Below are positions 1-8,065 of a stretch of DNA of 64,000 bases, in pieces; position 1 is the stretch's first letter, and each line of letters opens with the position of its first letter. This stretch comes from JAVBNT01 sp031551355 (GTDB lineage: Bacteria > Vulcanimicrobiota > CADAWZ01), in NCBI GenBank assembly GCA_031551355.1, contig JAVBNT010000007.1, positions 62,001 to 126,000 on the forward strand, in the 5' to 3' direction. A model generated the notes under the pieces. The model was not told the origin of the DNA. It worked only from the letters and a program-made list of their open reading frames with translations, and did not search any database. The translations under genes and the position numbers were made by a program.

Positions 1-19
1 CAGTATAGAGGCAAAACAT

Positions 20-928
20 ATGTTGTTTAGCGAGATTTACTGCGTATATTTCAATACGGTTGCCGTAATCCTTTGTGAGGTGATGAATGGGCCCATCACT
101 GAAAAGCGTATTTTGCAGATTGTTAATGAAAAAGCGTTTTCCGAGAGCATGCTGACCATATTGCCTGCCATAAAAAATGAAGAGTGGCTGGTTATGAACC
201 GGCAATTGCAGACACCTGTTAAGCATAAACCGCAGATGCCGTTGACCATACTGCAAAAGAGATGGATGAAATCGCTGCTTACGGATCCCCGTGTGTCTTT
301 GTTTAATGTGGACATCACGGGACTGGAAAATATCGATCCGCTTTTTGTTTATGATGATTTTGTATTTTTTGACAGATATACTGACGGAGATCCGTATGAG
401 GACGAGGGGTATATTGCTACTTTTAAGATGATACTCCGCGCTTTGAAAGAAAAACGGCGTATACATATCAAATACCGCAACAGGCGAAACTTTCAAATGC
501 AGGCCCAGTACATTCCTTATAAACTGGAATACTCTTCAAAAGATGACAAGTTCCGTTTGGAAACGGCCGGCGGCAGATACTCGGCATATGTTAATGTTGC
601 CCGTATTGATGAATGTGAGCTGCTTGAACCGTATTCTGAAAGTGAACAGCTGCCTCCCAGGCGTAAAGATTGCAGGCTAACTTTTGTGCTGAAGGATGAG
701 CGCAGCGCTCTTGATCGTGTGATGCTCCATTTTTCAGATTGCCGCAAAGAAACGAGGAGGTTGGATAACGGCCGTTATCAGGTGCATTTGTGGTATGAGG
801 CGCAGGATGAAACGGAGATATTGATACGCATTCTGTCCTTTGGCCCTTTGTTATGTGTGACCGCCCCTGACGGTTTCATCAGGCTTATAAGGAACCGTCT
901 GGAAATGCAGACTTCCCTGAAAAAATAA
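20..928 (+). CDS. WYL-domain transcriptional regulator of the RNA-repair locus
   Basis: A 302-residue protein whose central part (about residues 138-210, with the segment IHIKYRNRR) matches the WYL ligand-sensing fold, followed by a C-terminal domain of the kind found after WYL. The N-terminal 110 residues are the non-canonical helical part seen in clostridial WYL proteins rather than a clear helix-turn-helix. The frame is open to the left edge, but ATG at 20 has GAGG at 8-11 and fits the usual N-terminus, so I take it as the start. WYL proteins are known to bind nucleic-acid-type ligands and switch transcription. It lies just upstream of, and in the same direction as, the Ro60-RtcB genes, separated by a terminator. 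I infer that it senses RNA or DNA damage and controls them, taking the place that RtcR has in Proteobacteria. Confidence 0.8.
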   Translation: MLFSEIYCVYFNTVAVILCEVMNGPITEKRILQIVNEKAFSESMLTILPAIKNEEWLVMNRQLQTPVKHKPQMPLTILQKRWMKSLLTDPRVSLFNVDITGLENIDPLFVYDDFVFFDRYTDGDPYEDEGYIATFKMILRALKEKRRIHIKYRNRRNFQMQAQYIPYKLEYSSKDDKFRLETAGGRYSAYVNVARIDECELLEPYSESEQLPPRRKDCRLTFVLKDERSALDRVMLHFSDCRKETRRLDNGRYQVHLWYEAQDETEILIRILSFGPLLCVTAPDGFIRLIRNRLEMQTSLKK

Positions 929-966
929 AAGTTGCGGCTCAATAAAATGAGTTCGCAACTTTTTTT
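928..966 (+). terminator. Rho-independent terminator after the WYL gene
   Basis: The arms AAAGTTGCG (928-936) and CGCAACTTT (954-962) pair perfectly, the inner CTC/GAG extends the stem, and a T run reaches 966. It overlaps the stop codon region and separates the regulator transcript from the ncRNA and Ro60 transcript. Confidence 0.85.
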
Positions 967-979
967 CCATGATTTTCAT

Positions 980-998
980 TTGAGCATACGGTATACTG
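980..998 (+). promoter_or_regulatory. Possible promoter -10 and operator for the Y RNA / Ro60 transcript
   Basis: TATACT at 992-997 looks like a -10 box and sits inside the small palindrome ATACgGTAT (986-994). No good -35 box stands 16-18 bases upstream, which would suit an activator-dependent promoter. The assignment rests only on position, between the WYL terminator and the first helix of the candidate Y RNA. Confidence 0.3.
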
Positions 999-1002
999 AG
1001 AA

Positions 1003-1185
1003 ACATAAAGACACAAGGGCAGCAACCCAATCGGCAAAAGCCTTTATAAAAACAATGTGTCTTGCAGGAAAGATGCTAACAGCAATCCCAAACGGTAAAC
1101 GCAGGTTCGAATCCGGCACTTGGACGCCAAGCCGTTCAAGGTAATGCATCTTGTAATCAAAATTAAATAAAGGCGCGTGCAGCAA
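1003..1185 (+). ncRNA. Candidate bacterial Y RNA with tRNA-like module
   Basis: This non-coding stretch directly upstream of the Ro60 gene can form several exact helices. AAGACACA (1008-1015) pairs with TGTGTCTT (1056-1063). An acceptor-like stem is AAGATGC (1070-1076) with GCATCTT (1146-1152). Inside it lie a D-loop-like GGTAAA (1094-1099), a T-arm-like GGTTCGAATCC (1104-1114), the pair AACGG/CCGTT (1091-1095, 1132-1136) and the hairpin CTTGG-ACG-CCAAG (1119-1131). There is no anticodon arm. An alternative long-range helix GCCTTTAT/ATAAAGGC (1040-1047, 1167-1174) would enclose the whole tRNA-like part, as the Ro-binding stem does in Y RNAs. Bacterial YrlA-type Y RNAs are known to mimic tRNA and to be encoded beside Ro60. 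The exact ends are not determined. Confidence 0.6.
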
Positions 1186-1234
1186 TTAAAAAATTACCTG
1201 TTAAGTAATCGAATCCGCAAGGATTCAGCGCCTT
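1170..1234 (+). promoter_or_regulatory. Structured 5' leader of the Ro60 gene
   Basis: AAGGCGC (1170-1176) pairs perfectly with GCGCCTT (1228-1234). It encloses GAATCC-gcaa-GGATTC (1211-1226), a six-pair hairpin with a GNRA tetraloop, and ATTAC/GTAAT (1193-1197, 1205-1209). The structure ends eight bases before the Shine-Dalgarno AAGGAGG (1242-1248). Its 5' arm competes with the 3' arm of the possible Y RNA stem (1167-1174), so the two folds are mutually exclusive. It could be a processing site or a translational control element. Confidence 0.45.
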
Positions 1235-1257
1235 GTTTCTGAAGGAGGAAAAATACC

Positions 1258-2718
1258 ATGCTGAAGTTTTTGAAAAAGGAAGCAAACCGGACTGCTACGG
1301 AAAACGGTGCTGCTGCATATTTGACCACACAGTCTGACTGCCTTGATCTGTTTGCTGTAATCGGTGCGCTGCGCCGTGAGCCGGAAGGTGAAATTGCCGC
1401 CCGTTTCGACCGGGCATGGGCGGAAAACTCAAGCCTTGCATTGAAGACTCTTTTCTTTGCCCGTGATATCCGCGGCGGTCTGGGTGAGCGGCTTGTGTTC
1501 CGCACTATCCTTCGCCGTATGGCTGCGGGGCGCCTTAGCAGCATTAAAAAGAATTTGTGGGCCGTTCCTGAGTTTGGGCGTTTTGATGACTTGCTTTGTC
1601 TGCTGGATACTTCCGCTAAACAGTCGGTTTGCGATTACATAAAAACTCAGTTCGACGCGGATATGGCGGCAATTGATAAAGGTGAGCCGGTTTCGTTGCT
1701 TGGCAAATGGCTGCCTTCTATCAACGCTCACAACACCGACACTGTCCGATACGGCAAAATGATTGCAAAAGCGCTGGGGCTTTCCGATGCGCAGTACCGC
1801 AGGGCTCTTTCAAAGCTTCGCGCTAAAATATCTATTATTGAGAATAATTTGCGTGAACGTGATTACAGCTTTGATTATTCCAAACAGCCTGCCAAAGCGA
1901 TGATTAAATACCGTAAGGCGTTTCTCCGTAACGATGGTGAACGGTACCGGGATTTTATTTCTAAAGCGGAGCGCGGAGAAGCGGCCTTGCATGCAGGTAA
2001 TTTAATGCCTTATGAGATTATCCGTCCGATTATCAGCAACGCCTGTATATCCGAAGATGAGCGCCGTAGCCTGGATGTAACCTGGAATTCCCAGGATGAT
2101 TTTACCGGCGGCGCCAATGCACTGGTTGTTGTCGATGGATCGGCCTCCATGTATGGAGGCGGCAACCCTAAACCCGCTGAAGTTGCGTTGTCTCTCGGTA
2201 TTTATTTCGCTGAGCGCAATAAAGGCAGGTTTCATAACCACTTTATTACGTTTTCCAGGAATCCGCGTCTGGTGGATATTAAAGGAAAAGATGTTTATGA
2301 CAAGGTGAAATACGCCGCTTCTTTTAATGAAGTTGGAAATACGAATATTCAGAAAGTATTTGAGTTGATTTTGAACACCGCCGTTAAAAATAAGCTTCTG
2401 CAAAGCGAGCTGCCGGATACCGTTTATGTCATTTCCGATATGGAATTTGATTCTTGCGCCGAAAATGCCGATATAACAAACTTTGCCCATGCAAAGAAGT
2501 TATTCAGGCAGCGGGGCTATAAACTGCCGCTTCTTGTATTCTGGAATGTGGCGAACCGCAATCAGCAGCAGCCTGTAACAATGAACGAGAAAGGCGTTGT
2601 GTTAGTTTCCGGTGCCAGCCCCCGCGTGTTTTCAATGATCGGTTGCGGGAATTTGTCGCCGTATGTTTTTATGATGGATACGTTGAGTGCGGAGCGGTAT
2701 GCAAAGATTCAGGCTTAG
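1258..2718 (+). CDS. rsr: Ro60-like TROVE-domain RNA-binding protein (Rsr)
   Basis: A 486-residue protein close in length to the usual Ro60 orthologues. The first ~280 residues form the helical-repeat TROVE ring, including the conserved stretch FFARDIRGGLGERLVFR near residues 67-83. The C-terminal half is a von Willebrand A-like domain with a MIDAS motif DGSAS near residue 292. Ro60 binds Y RNA on the outside of the ring and the ends of misfolded or damaged RNAs through its hole, acting in RNA quality control, sometimes with PNPase. The start at 1258 has AAGGAGG ten bases upstream. It is followed after 19 bases by an unknown gene and then rtcB, so the three are probably one transcript. Confidence 0.93.
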   Translation: MLKFLKKEANRTATENGAAAYLTTQSDCLDLFAVIGALRREPEGEIAARFDRAWAENSSLALKTLFFARDIRGGLGERLVFRTILRRMAAGRLSSIKKNLWAVPEFGRFDDLLCLLDTSAKQSVCDYIKTQFDADMAAIDKGEPVSLLGKWLPSINAHNTDTVRYGKMIAKALGLSDAQYRRALSKLRAKISIIENNLRERDYSFDYSKQPAKAMIKYRKAFLRNDGERYRDFISKAERGEAALHAGNLMPYEIIRPIISNACISEDERRSLDVTWNSQDDFTGGANALVVVDGSASMYGGGNPKPAEVALSLGIYFAERNKGRFHNHFITFSRNPRLVDIKGKDVYDKVKYAASFNEVGNTNIQKVFELILNTAVKNKLLQSELPDTVYVISDMEFDSCAENADITNFAHAKKLFRQRGYKLPLLVFWNVANRNQQQPVTMNEKGVVLVSGASPRVFSMIGCGNLSPYVFMMDTLSAERYAKIQA

Positions 2719-2737
2719 TTAAAAAGGTGATGTTATT

Positions 2738-4030
2738 ATGTTTAAAAAAACTGAATTTCCAATAATTGAAATTTGCCGCGGAATTGATACAACCCCTTAT
2801 TTTTGGTGTAATGAAGCTGTTTTGCTGGAAGTGAAGAACGGCAAAGGCGCATTGCGGTGGATTTGTCAGGAGTTTGATGCGGATTATAAAGCCCAATCCG
2901 CTCTTATGCTTAACGACAAACCTATCTTACAGGCGAGCCAGCCGGGCTGTCCAACATGTGAGGGACTTTTGGCAACCGGATACGGGATAGAAAATATGGA
3001 TTGCTCTGAGCTCAGAGAGGCTGCCGATAAAATTAATGCGCCTTATGCAGGGATTAATCAGGCCGTATCAGCTATTTCGCCGATTTTGGGACTTTTGCAG
3101 GACGGAATGTATGTGCTTGCCGACTGTGATGTTTTTCCTACGGATGGTGACGGGCGTTTTTTTTGGAATGTTCCCAATGAATTGACGCTTTATTCGGCAA
3201 CGTCATGCTGTGCGACTCATATAGATGATGATTTTGAGCATGTAAACGGCATTCCCGCTTATATATATCCATCACAGAATACGGATAAATTTGATACCGG
3301 CCGTGTCAAATATTATCAGGGTTTATTGTCGGACCGGCAGCGCTTTCCGCGGGCAATTGCCTATCATTGTCAGGAGTTTTACAGTGTTTTGCTTGACGGC
3401 CACCACAAATCTGCGGCCTGTGCGTTAAACGGTGAAACGGTACCGGCTCTTGTAATTATCCCCCTGACCGGTATTAGTTATGGGCCGGATGTGTTGATGA
3501 AAACGGTTGAGGATAAAATTAATTTTTCCGGAATAGAACTTCCGGTGTCTTTTTTTACGGGTAGGCAGATGGATTATATTAGGAATATTGGAGATCTGCG
3601 GAGATGCCTGGAAAGTGTCAGTTTCTCAGAAAATGCTTTGATAAGCAGAGACTGGGAGTCTGAGTATTTGATGTCTGCTCTGAAATATCCGAATGTCAAA
3701 GAGCTGTCGGAAGAAATTGTATTGGAAACAGCTCAAATTCATTATTCCGATGCGGAAAAATGGCTGGAAGATGCAGTCGGCGTAAATGCACAGAAACTGA
3801 AAAGTGTTATCCGCTATTATTTGAGAACGGATGAACAAAAGGCAATGACATTGGCTATGCGGTGTGCAAAACTAAACGTTGATGCGGATTTAATGAAAAC
3901 GGCTTTTCAGACTTTGGCGTTATTCAGGGACAACGCCGATATAGAACGGTTTTTTATTGATTGGCTGGTTAACGATGACGACTCTCACAGCGTCCTTCGT
4001 AAAATTGCCGGTAATTATTGGAATGGATAG
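2738..4030 (+). CDS. Unknown protein with a DGHHKSAA motif, between Ro60 and RtcB
   Basis: A 430-residue soluble protein that I do not recognise as a named family. Around residue 228 it has LLDGHHKSAACALNGETVP, which resembles the DGHHR-type box of ParB/Srx-like nucleotide-binding folds. Near residue 70 it has the cysteine pair GCPTCEG. The last ~150 residues look all-helical, like short HEAT-type repeats. No signal peptide or membrane segment is seen. Spacing is 19 bases after the Ro60 gene and 10 before rtcB, so it is almost certainly co-transcribed and should act with them. A role in RNA end processing, such as a kinase, phosphatase or nuclease step, is a guess from context only. Confidence 0.85.
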   Translation: MFKKTEFPIIEICRGIDTTPYFWCNEAVLLEVKNGKGALRWICQEFDADYKAQSALMLNDKPILQASQPGCPTCEGLLATGYGIENMDCSELREAADKINAPYAGINQAVSAISPILGLLQDGMYVLADCDVFPTDGDGRFFWNVPNELTLYSATSCCATHIDDDFEHVNGIPAYIYPSQNTDKFDTGRVKYYQGLLSDRQRFPRAIAYHCQEFYSVLLDGHHKSAACALNGETVPALVIIPLTGISYGPDVLMKTVEDKINFSGIELPVSFFTGRQMDYIRNIGDLRRCLESVSFSENALISRDWESEYLMSALKYPNVKELSEEIVLETAQIHYSDAEKWLEDAVGVNAQKLKSVIRYYLRTDEQKAMTLAMRCAKLNVDADLMKTAFQTLALFRDNADIERFFIDWLVNDDDSHSVLRKIAGNYWNG

Positions 4031-4040
4031 GTGATAAGAT

Positions 4041-5243
4041 ATGATTCAAATTAACGGAAAGTTTAACAGTGCCGTATGTTTTGCGGCCACTCTTGAGAAA
4101 GGAGCGGCTCAGCAGATTAAGGCAGTTTGCGATCAGCCGGAGTTTGCCGGCTGCAAGATCCGCATTATGCCGGATGTTCACGCCGGAAAAGGATGTACTA
4201 TCGGCACTACGATGACAATTACCGACAAGGTTGTTCCCGGCATGGTCGGTGTGGATATCGGCTGCGGTATGGAAGCCGTGAAGCTTGCCGAAACGGAAAT
4301 TGACTTTGCCAGGCTGGATGCCGTTATTCGGGAGTTTATTCCCTGCGGTTTTGAAGTGCGTAAGAAGACGCATCCGCTCAGCAGGGAAATTCGTCTAAAG
4401 GAACTGCGCTGTATTGATGAAATCAATTTTGATCGCGCCAATCATTCTATAGGAACGCTTGGCGGAGGCAACCACTTTATTGAAGTTGATAAAAATGAAG
4501 CTGGCGAATTGTATCTGGTGGTCCATTCGGGCAGCCGGCATTTGGGGTGTGAGGTTGCGGATTATTATCAAAACGAAGGATTCCGCTCTTTATGCGGCAA
4601 TGCCAGACACCAGATTGCCGCCGTTATTGAACAGTTAAAATCCGCAGGGCGGTTTCAGGACATTCAACCTTACGTTGACGCTTTGAGAGCGCAAAAACAC
4701 ATTGATCTGCCCAGGGATTTAGCTTATGTGGAAGGCGGATTGCTGGAAGACTATATACACGACATGAAAATCGTTCAGCGATTTGCCGTGCTGAACCGGC
4801 AGGCAATGGTGGCTGTGATTCTTGCTGAGATGAGACTTACCGAGGCTGAACGCTTTACGACGATCCACAATTACCTTGATACGGATGCTATGATCCTGCG
4901 CAAAGGCGCTGTGTCCGCCAAAGATGGAGAGAAACTGCTCATCCCGATCAATATGCGTGACGGCAGCCTGATTTGTGCCGGTAAAGGCAACCCTGACTGG
5001 AACTTTTCCGCGCCTCACGGTGCGGGACGGCTGATGAGCCGTTCGGCGGCATTTCGTCAACTCAGTATGGAGCAATATCAAAATGAAATGACGGGAATTT
5101 TTTCCACTTGTGTGGTCAAAGACACGCTGGATGAATCACCCGCGGCATATAAAAGTATTGACGAAATTATGACGCAGATTACACCTGCTGCCGATGTACT
5201 CGAGCGGATTCGACCTTTGTATAATTTTAAGGCATCGAATTGA
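4041..5243 (+). CDS. rtcB: RNA-splicing/repair ligase RtcB
   Basis: A 400-residue RtcB, near the usual 400-480. Visible signatures are DVHAGKGCTIGTT (about residues 51-63), the metal-binding GVDIGCGM (about 71-78), GGGNHFIEV (about 141-149), HSGSRHLG (about 161-168) and HGAGR near residue 325, which contains the histidine that carries the GMP intermediate. RtcB joins 2',3'-cyclic-phosphate or 3'-phosphate ends to 5'-hydroxyl ends using GTP and Mn2+, and so repairs RNAs cut by endonuclease toxins. It is the last gene of the WYL/Ro60 locus. No RtcA cyclase and no archease gene is present nearby. Confidence 0.97.
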   Translation: MIQINGKFNSAVCFAATLEKGAAQQIKAVCDQPEFAGCKIRIMPDVHAGKGCTIGTTMTITDKVVPGMVGVDIGCGMEAVKLAETEIDFARLDAVIREFIPCGFEVRKKTHPLSREIRLKELRCIDEINFDRANHSIGTLGGGNHFIEVDKNEAGELYLVVHSGSRHLGCEVADYYQNEGFRSLCGNARHQIAAVIEQLKSAGRFQDIQPYVDALRAQKHIDLPRDLAYVEGGLLEDYIHDMKIVQRFAVLNRQAMVAVILAEMRLTEAERFTTIHNYLDTDAMILRKGAVSAKDGEKLLIPINMRDGSLICAGKGNPDWNFSAPHGAGRLMSRSAAFRQLSMEQYQNEMTGIFSTCVVKDTLDESPAAYKSIDEIMTQITPAADVLERIRPLYNFKASN

Positions 5244-5283
5244 TGTGTGTTAAAAAATTGGCCGCATACAAGATTTTCCGAAC

Positions 5284-5352
5284 GCGTTATATGAGCTTAC
5301 AGGCACCGCAGCGAAGTCAGATGTTGCCAGTGCATAAAAGCTCATATAACGC
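5284..5352. repeat. 15-bp inverted repeat hairpin after rtcB
   Basis: GCGTTATATGAGCTT (5284-5298) is exactly complementary to 5338-5352, with a 39-base loop that itself contains GGCA/TGCC. No T run follows directly. It lies between two convergent genes (rtcB and the kinase operon) and may end both transcripts. Its loop shares the string GATGTTGC with the hairpin at 17878-17948. Confidence 0.7.
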
Positions 5353-5508
5353 TAAACCAATTATATTATTTGCTTAATATCTTTAAAATATTTTGATTTT
5401 ATATTTACAGGCATGATGTCTCGTGCGTGAATCCTGTTTGGCAGCCCCGTCAATGTAGGATAACATCGCTGCGGTTGTGAGAATGACGCAAAAATACTTT
5501 TTTTAGTT

Positions 5509-7530
5509 TTAACCCACGTATTTCCCAATTTTTGCCAGCATGTCATCCATATCCAAAGGCTTGCCGATATGGTCATTCATTCCTGCCGTCAGGCATTTTT
5601 CGATATCTTCACGGAAGACATCGGCCGTCATTGCTATTATAGGCACAGTTTTGGCTTCGGCGGCATCAAGGCTGCGGATCATTTCCGTTGCTTTGTAGCC
5701 ATCTATTTCAGGCATGTGGATGTCCATCAAGATTAAATTATAGGCTGCTGGATTGGCCGCGAATATTTCGTAGGCCTTGCGGCCGTCATTGGCAAAATCA
5801 ATTGTGATACCGGTAAATTCCAGCAGGGCCGCTACGATCTCGCGGTTTATGTCAATATCTTCAGCTACTAAGATTCTTTTGCATTTAAAATCATATTTGT
5901 CTCCGCTGCATGCATCGCCTTCATTTGCAGTTTTTTCATCGGTTTGTATCCGGACTGCCGTTTCCGCACGGATGTCGAAAATAAAGCTTGCACCTTGTCC
6001 TGCAGCCGACTTGATTTTTATTTTGCCGCCCATCATTTCAACTATCTGCTTTGAAATTGCAAGCCCCAATCCCGTTCCTCCGAAGTGGCGGGATATGCTT
6101 CCGTCAGCCTGTTCAAACGGTTTGAATAATTTTGACTGCTGTTCTTCCGATATGCCGATGCCGGTATCATTTACTTCAAACTGCAGTTTGCATATTCCAT
6201 TTTCCTCCGTTAGCTTTCTGATCGTCAGAGAGATGCTTCCGTCATTGGGGGTAAATTTAACGGCATTGCTCAAAAGGTTGGTAGTTACCTGACTTAGCCT
6301 TTGTTCGTCTGAAATAATATGGGAAGGTACGTCCGATTCTACGGAAACCGTAAAGTGCTGGTTTTTTTCTTTCATTTGCTGGTTTACAATCCCGGAAACT
6401 TTTTCAAGCATCTTTTCTATTGCAAAATTCGAGTAATAAAGCTCTATTTTATTGGCCTCGAGTTTTGACATATCCAGTACATCGTTGATAACTCCCAATA
6501 AATGGGCTGAGGCTGTTTCGATTTTATTGAAGCAATAATTTTTGCGTTCAGGATCCTGTGAGTTTTTGCCGATGTTTGTCATACCGATAATGGCATTCAT
6601 AGGGGTGCGCATTTCGTGGCTCATACGGGAAAGAAAGTCACTCTTTGCCCTGCTGCCCTGTTCGGCCATTTCCTTTGCGAGAATGAGTTCTTTCTCCGCC
6701 ATATTTCTGCTGATTGCCCCGGAAAAGACTCCGGCAATAAGTTTTCCCAGATTTATGTCACTTTCATTCCAGTTATAAGGTGATTCATAAATAATAAATC
6801 CCAGAACTCCCCAGAATTTTCCGGAAATATAAATAGAAATATTAAGGAATGCGCGCAGATTATAATTTTTAATTATCCCGAAACCGGGATGGGTAAGTAA
6901 AAGACAGTCATTTACGGCTGTATAACCGTTATCGGTCAAATCATTATAAATTTGCATGTCTTTCATAAACGGCAGTTTGCCGATACCACCTATAAACGGA
7001 CGGCTTTTTTTATCGTTCCATTCGGAAAGGCATTCCAAAGCGCTTTCATCTTCCAGATGCCGCGCCAGAAATGCATGATTTACATTCATAAATTTGCCGG
7101 ACATTTTCAGGGCTTCAAAGATGAGCTTTTGCGGTTTCTCAACTGTGGTAAAGCTTTGAGAAATGGCAGACATAAGTTCCTGTTGCTGCAGCTGTTTTTT
7201 CAGTTCCGCTTTGTCGGTGACGGTTATAAACATCCGCTGCATCATAATGATCATCGCCAGGACAAAAACGGCTCCGAAGAAAAAAATCAGGGCAATTAAA
7301 AGATCCTGTGTGGACACTTCCTTATCTAAAGCATACATAGCCAAATTGGCTATGTATCCTATTAAAAAGAAAACCATCATTACAAAACAGGCGGCATAAA
7401 TCCAATCGCTGAACAACTTGCCGGCGTTTGTCTGTGCTTTTAGTTCTACCAGTGATTTATAATATTTTATTATGCTGTAGAGCATAAAGTAAGCGCCGAG
7501 TGCCAGCAATAAAATACAGGTGATTTGCAT
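5509..7530 (-). CDS. Membrane hybrid sensor histidine kinase with C-terminal receiver
   Basis: A 673-residue protein. Three hydrophobic segments occupy about residues 2-23, 42-68 and 73-102. A GAF-like region follows at about 120-270, then a HisKA domain with the phospho-acceptor box SHEMRTPMNAIIG near 305-317, and a HATPase domain with DTGIGI and GGTGLGLAISKQIVEMMGG. A receiver domain ends the protein (about 548-668) with the acidic pair EDID, phospho-acceptor MDIHMPEIDG and a conserved GKP. No DNA-binding output is attached, so it must pass phosphate to another protein. It is the last gene of a minus-strand set led by two small exported paralogues; only 20 bases separate it from the nearer one. 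Confidence 0.92.
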   Translation of the reverse strand: MQITCILLLALGAYFMLYSIIKYYKSLVELKAQTNAGKLFSDWIYAACFVMMVFFLIGYIANLAMYALDKEVSTQDLLIALIFFFGAVFVLAMIIMMQRMFITVTDKAELKKQLQQQELMSAISQSFTTVEKPQKLIFEALKMSGKFMNVNHAFLARHLEDESALECLSEWNDKKSRPFIGGIGKLPFMKDMQIYNDLTDNGYTAVNDCLLLTHPGFGIIKNYNLRAFLNISIYISGKFWGVLGFIIYESPYNWNESDINLGKLIAGVFSGAISRNMAEKELILAKEMAEQGSRAKSDFLSRMSHEMRTPMNAIIGMTNIGKNSQDPERKNYCFNKIETASAHLLGVINDVLDMSKLEANKIELYYSNFAIEKMLEKVSGIVNQQMKEKNQHFTVSVESDVPSHIISDEQRLSQVTTNLLSNAVKFTPNDGSISLTIRKLTEENGICKLQFEVNDTGIGISEEQQSKLFKPFEQADGSISRHFGGTGLGLAISKQIVEMMGGKIKIKSAAGQGASFIFDIRAETAVRIQTDEKTANEGDACSGDKYDFKCKRILVAEDIDINREIVAALLEFTGITIDFANDGRKAYEIFAANPAAYNLILMDIHMPEIDGYKATEMIRSLDAAEAKTVPIIAMTADVFREDIEKCLTAGMNDHIGKPLDMDDMLAKIGKYVG

Positions 7531-7550
7531 ATGAACCTTACCTAATGTTT

Positions 7551-8042
7551 TTAGCAGTTAAGTCCGGGAATTTGTGTGAAAACCTCAATTGCCGTTACCT
7601 CATTTTTTGTATTGGCTGTTACGAACACGCCGATATTTTCTTTTGTAAAACAGTATATTTTGTTATTTTTGGAAGTCTCAATACTTTGGGATTTTCCGTA
7701 AAGTTTTGTAAGCTTTGTAACGGAGTCACCGATTTTAAGGCCTCTTGAAGTTGAAAGAGTTACAGGACTTTTTATGCTTACCGACCAGATTAAGTCTCCG
7801 CGGACGAAAATGACGCCGTTTTTAAAGGTCATTTTTTTTACAGGTGTGCCTTCCAAACCCAGAGGGGTTGTATTTAATAATTCGCCCAGATGTTTTACCG
7901 CAAGCTTTTTATCATATTTATTTTTGACTTTTAAGGGACCTATTCGTAAATCTTCTTTGGATAAAGGCCCTGGCTCTGTGCCGTATGCAACGCTGTAAAA
8001 AAGGACAAAGATTGCACAAAGCGTGATTATTGTTTTTAACAT
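7551..8042 (-). CDS. Small exported protein, paralogue A, in kinase operon
   Basis: 163 residues beginning with a signal peptide (MLKTIITLCAIFVLFYSVAYG). The mature part is paralogous to the next gene upstream. Both contain L-I/LGP-x-K-x-x-x-x-Y near the start, a stretch of the type FxxGxxFVRGDLIWSVSIK, and the block GLKIGDSVTKLTKLYG. I recognise no named family. AGGAGG lies nine bases before the ATG. Gene order on the minus strand is paralogue B, paralogue A, histidine kinase. A periplasmic or surface binding role linked to the kinase is an inference from this arrangement. Confidence 0.85.
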   Translation of the reverse strand: MLKTIITLCAIFVLFYSVAYGTEPGPLSKEDLRIGPLKVKNKYDKKLAVKHLGELLNTTPLGLEGTPVKKMTFKNGVIFVRGDLIWSVSIKSPVTLSTSRGLKIGDSVTKLTKLYGKSQSIETSKNNKIYCFTKENIGVFVTANTKNEVTAIEVFTQIPGLNC

Positions 8043-8065
8043 GGAAATGGTTCCTCCTAAAAAGG

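Noticed and set aside
932..1144. A 70-residue open frame before Ro60
   Set aside because: It lies over the terminator and the structured ncRNA, has no RBS and resembles no protein.
1104..1152. A standard tRNA gene, because of GGTTCGAATCC
   Set aside because: There is no anticodon arm, the T stem has a mismatch, no 3' CCA-type end is seen and the spacing is wrong. The context beside Ro60 fits a tRNA-like Y RNA better.
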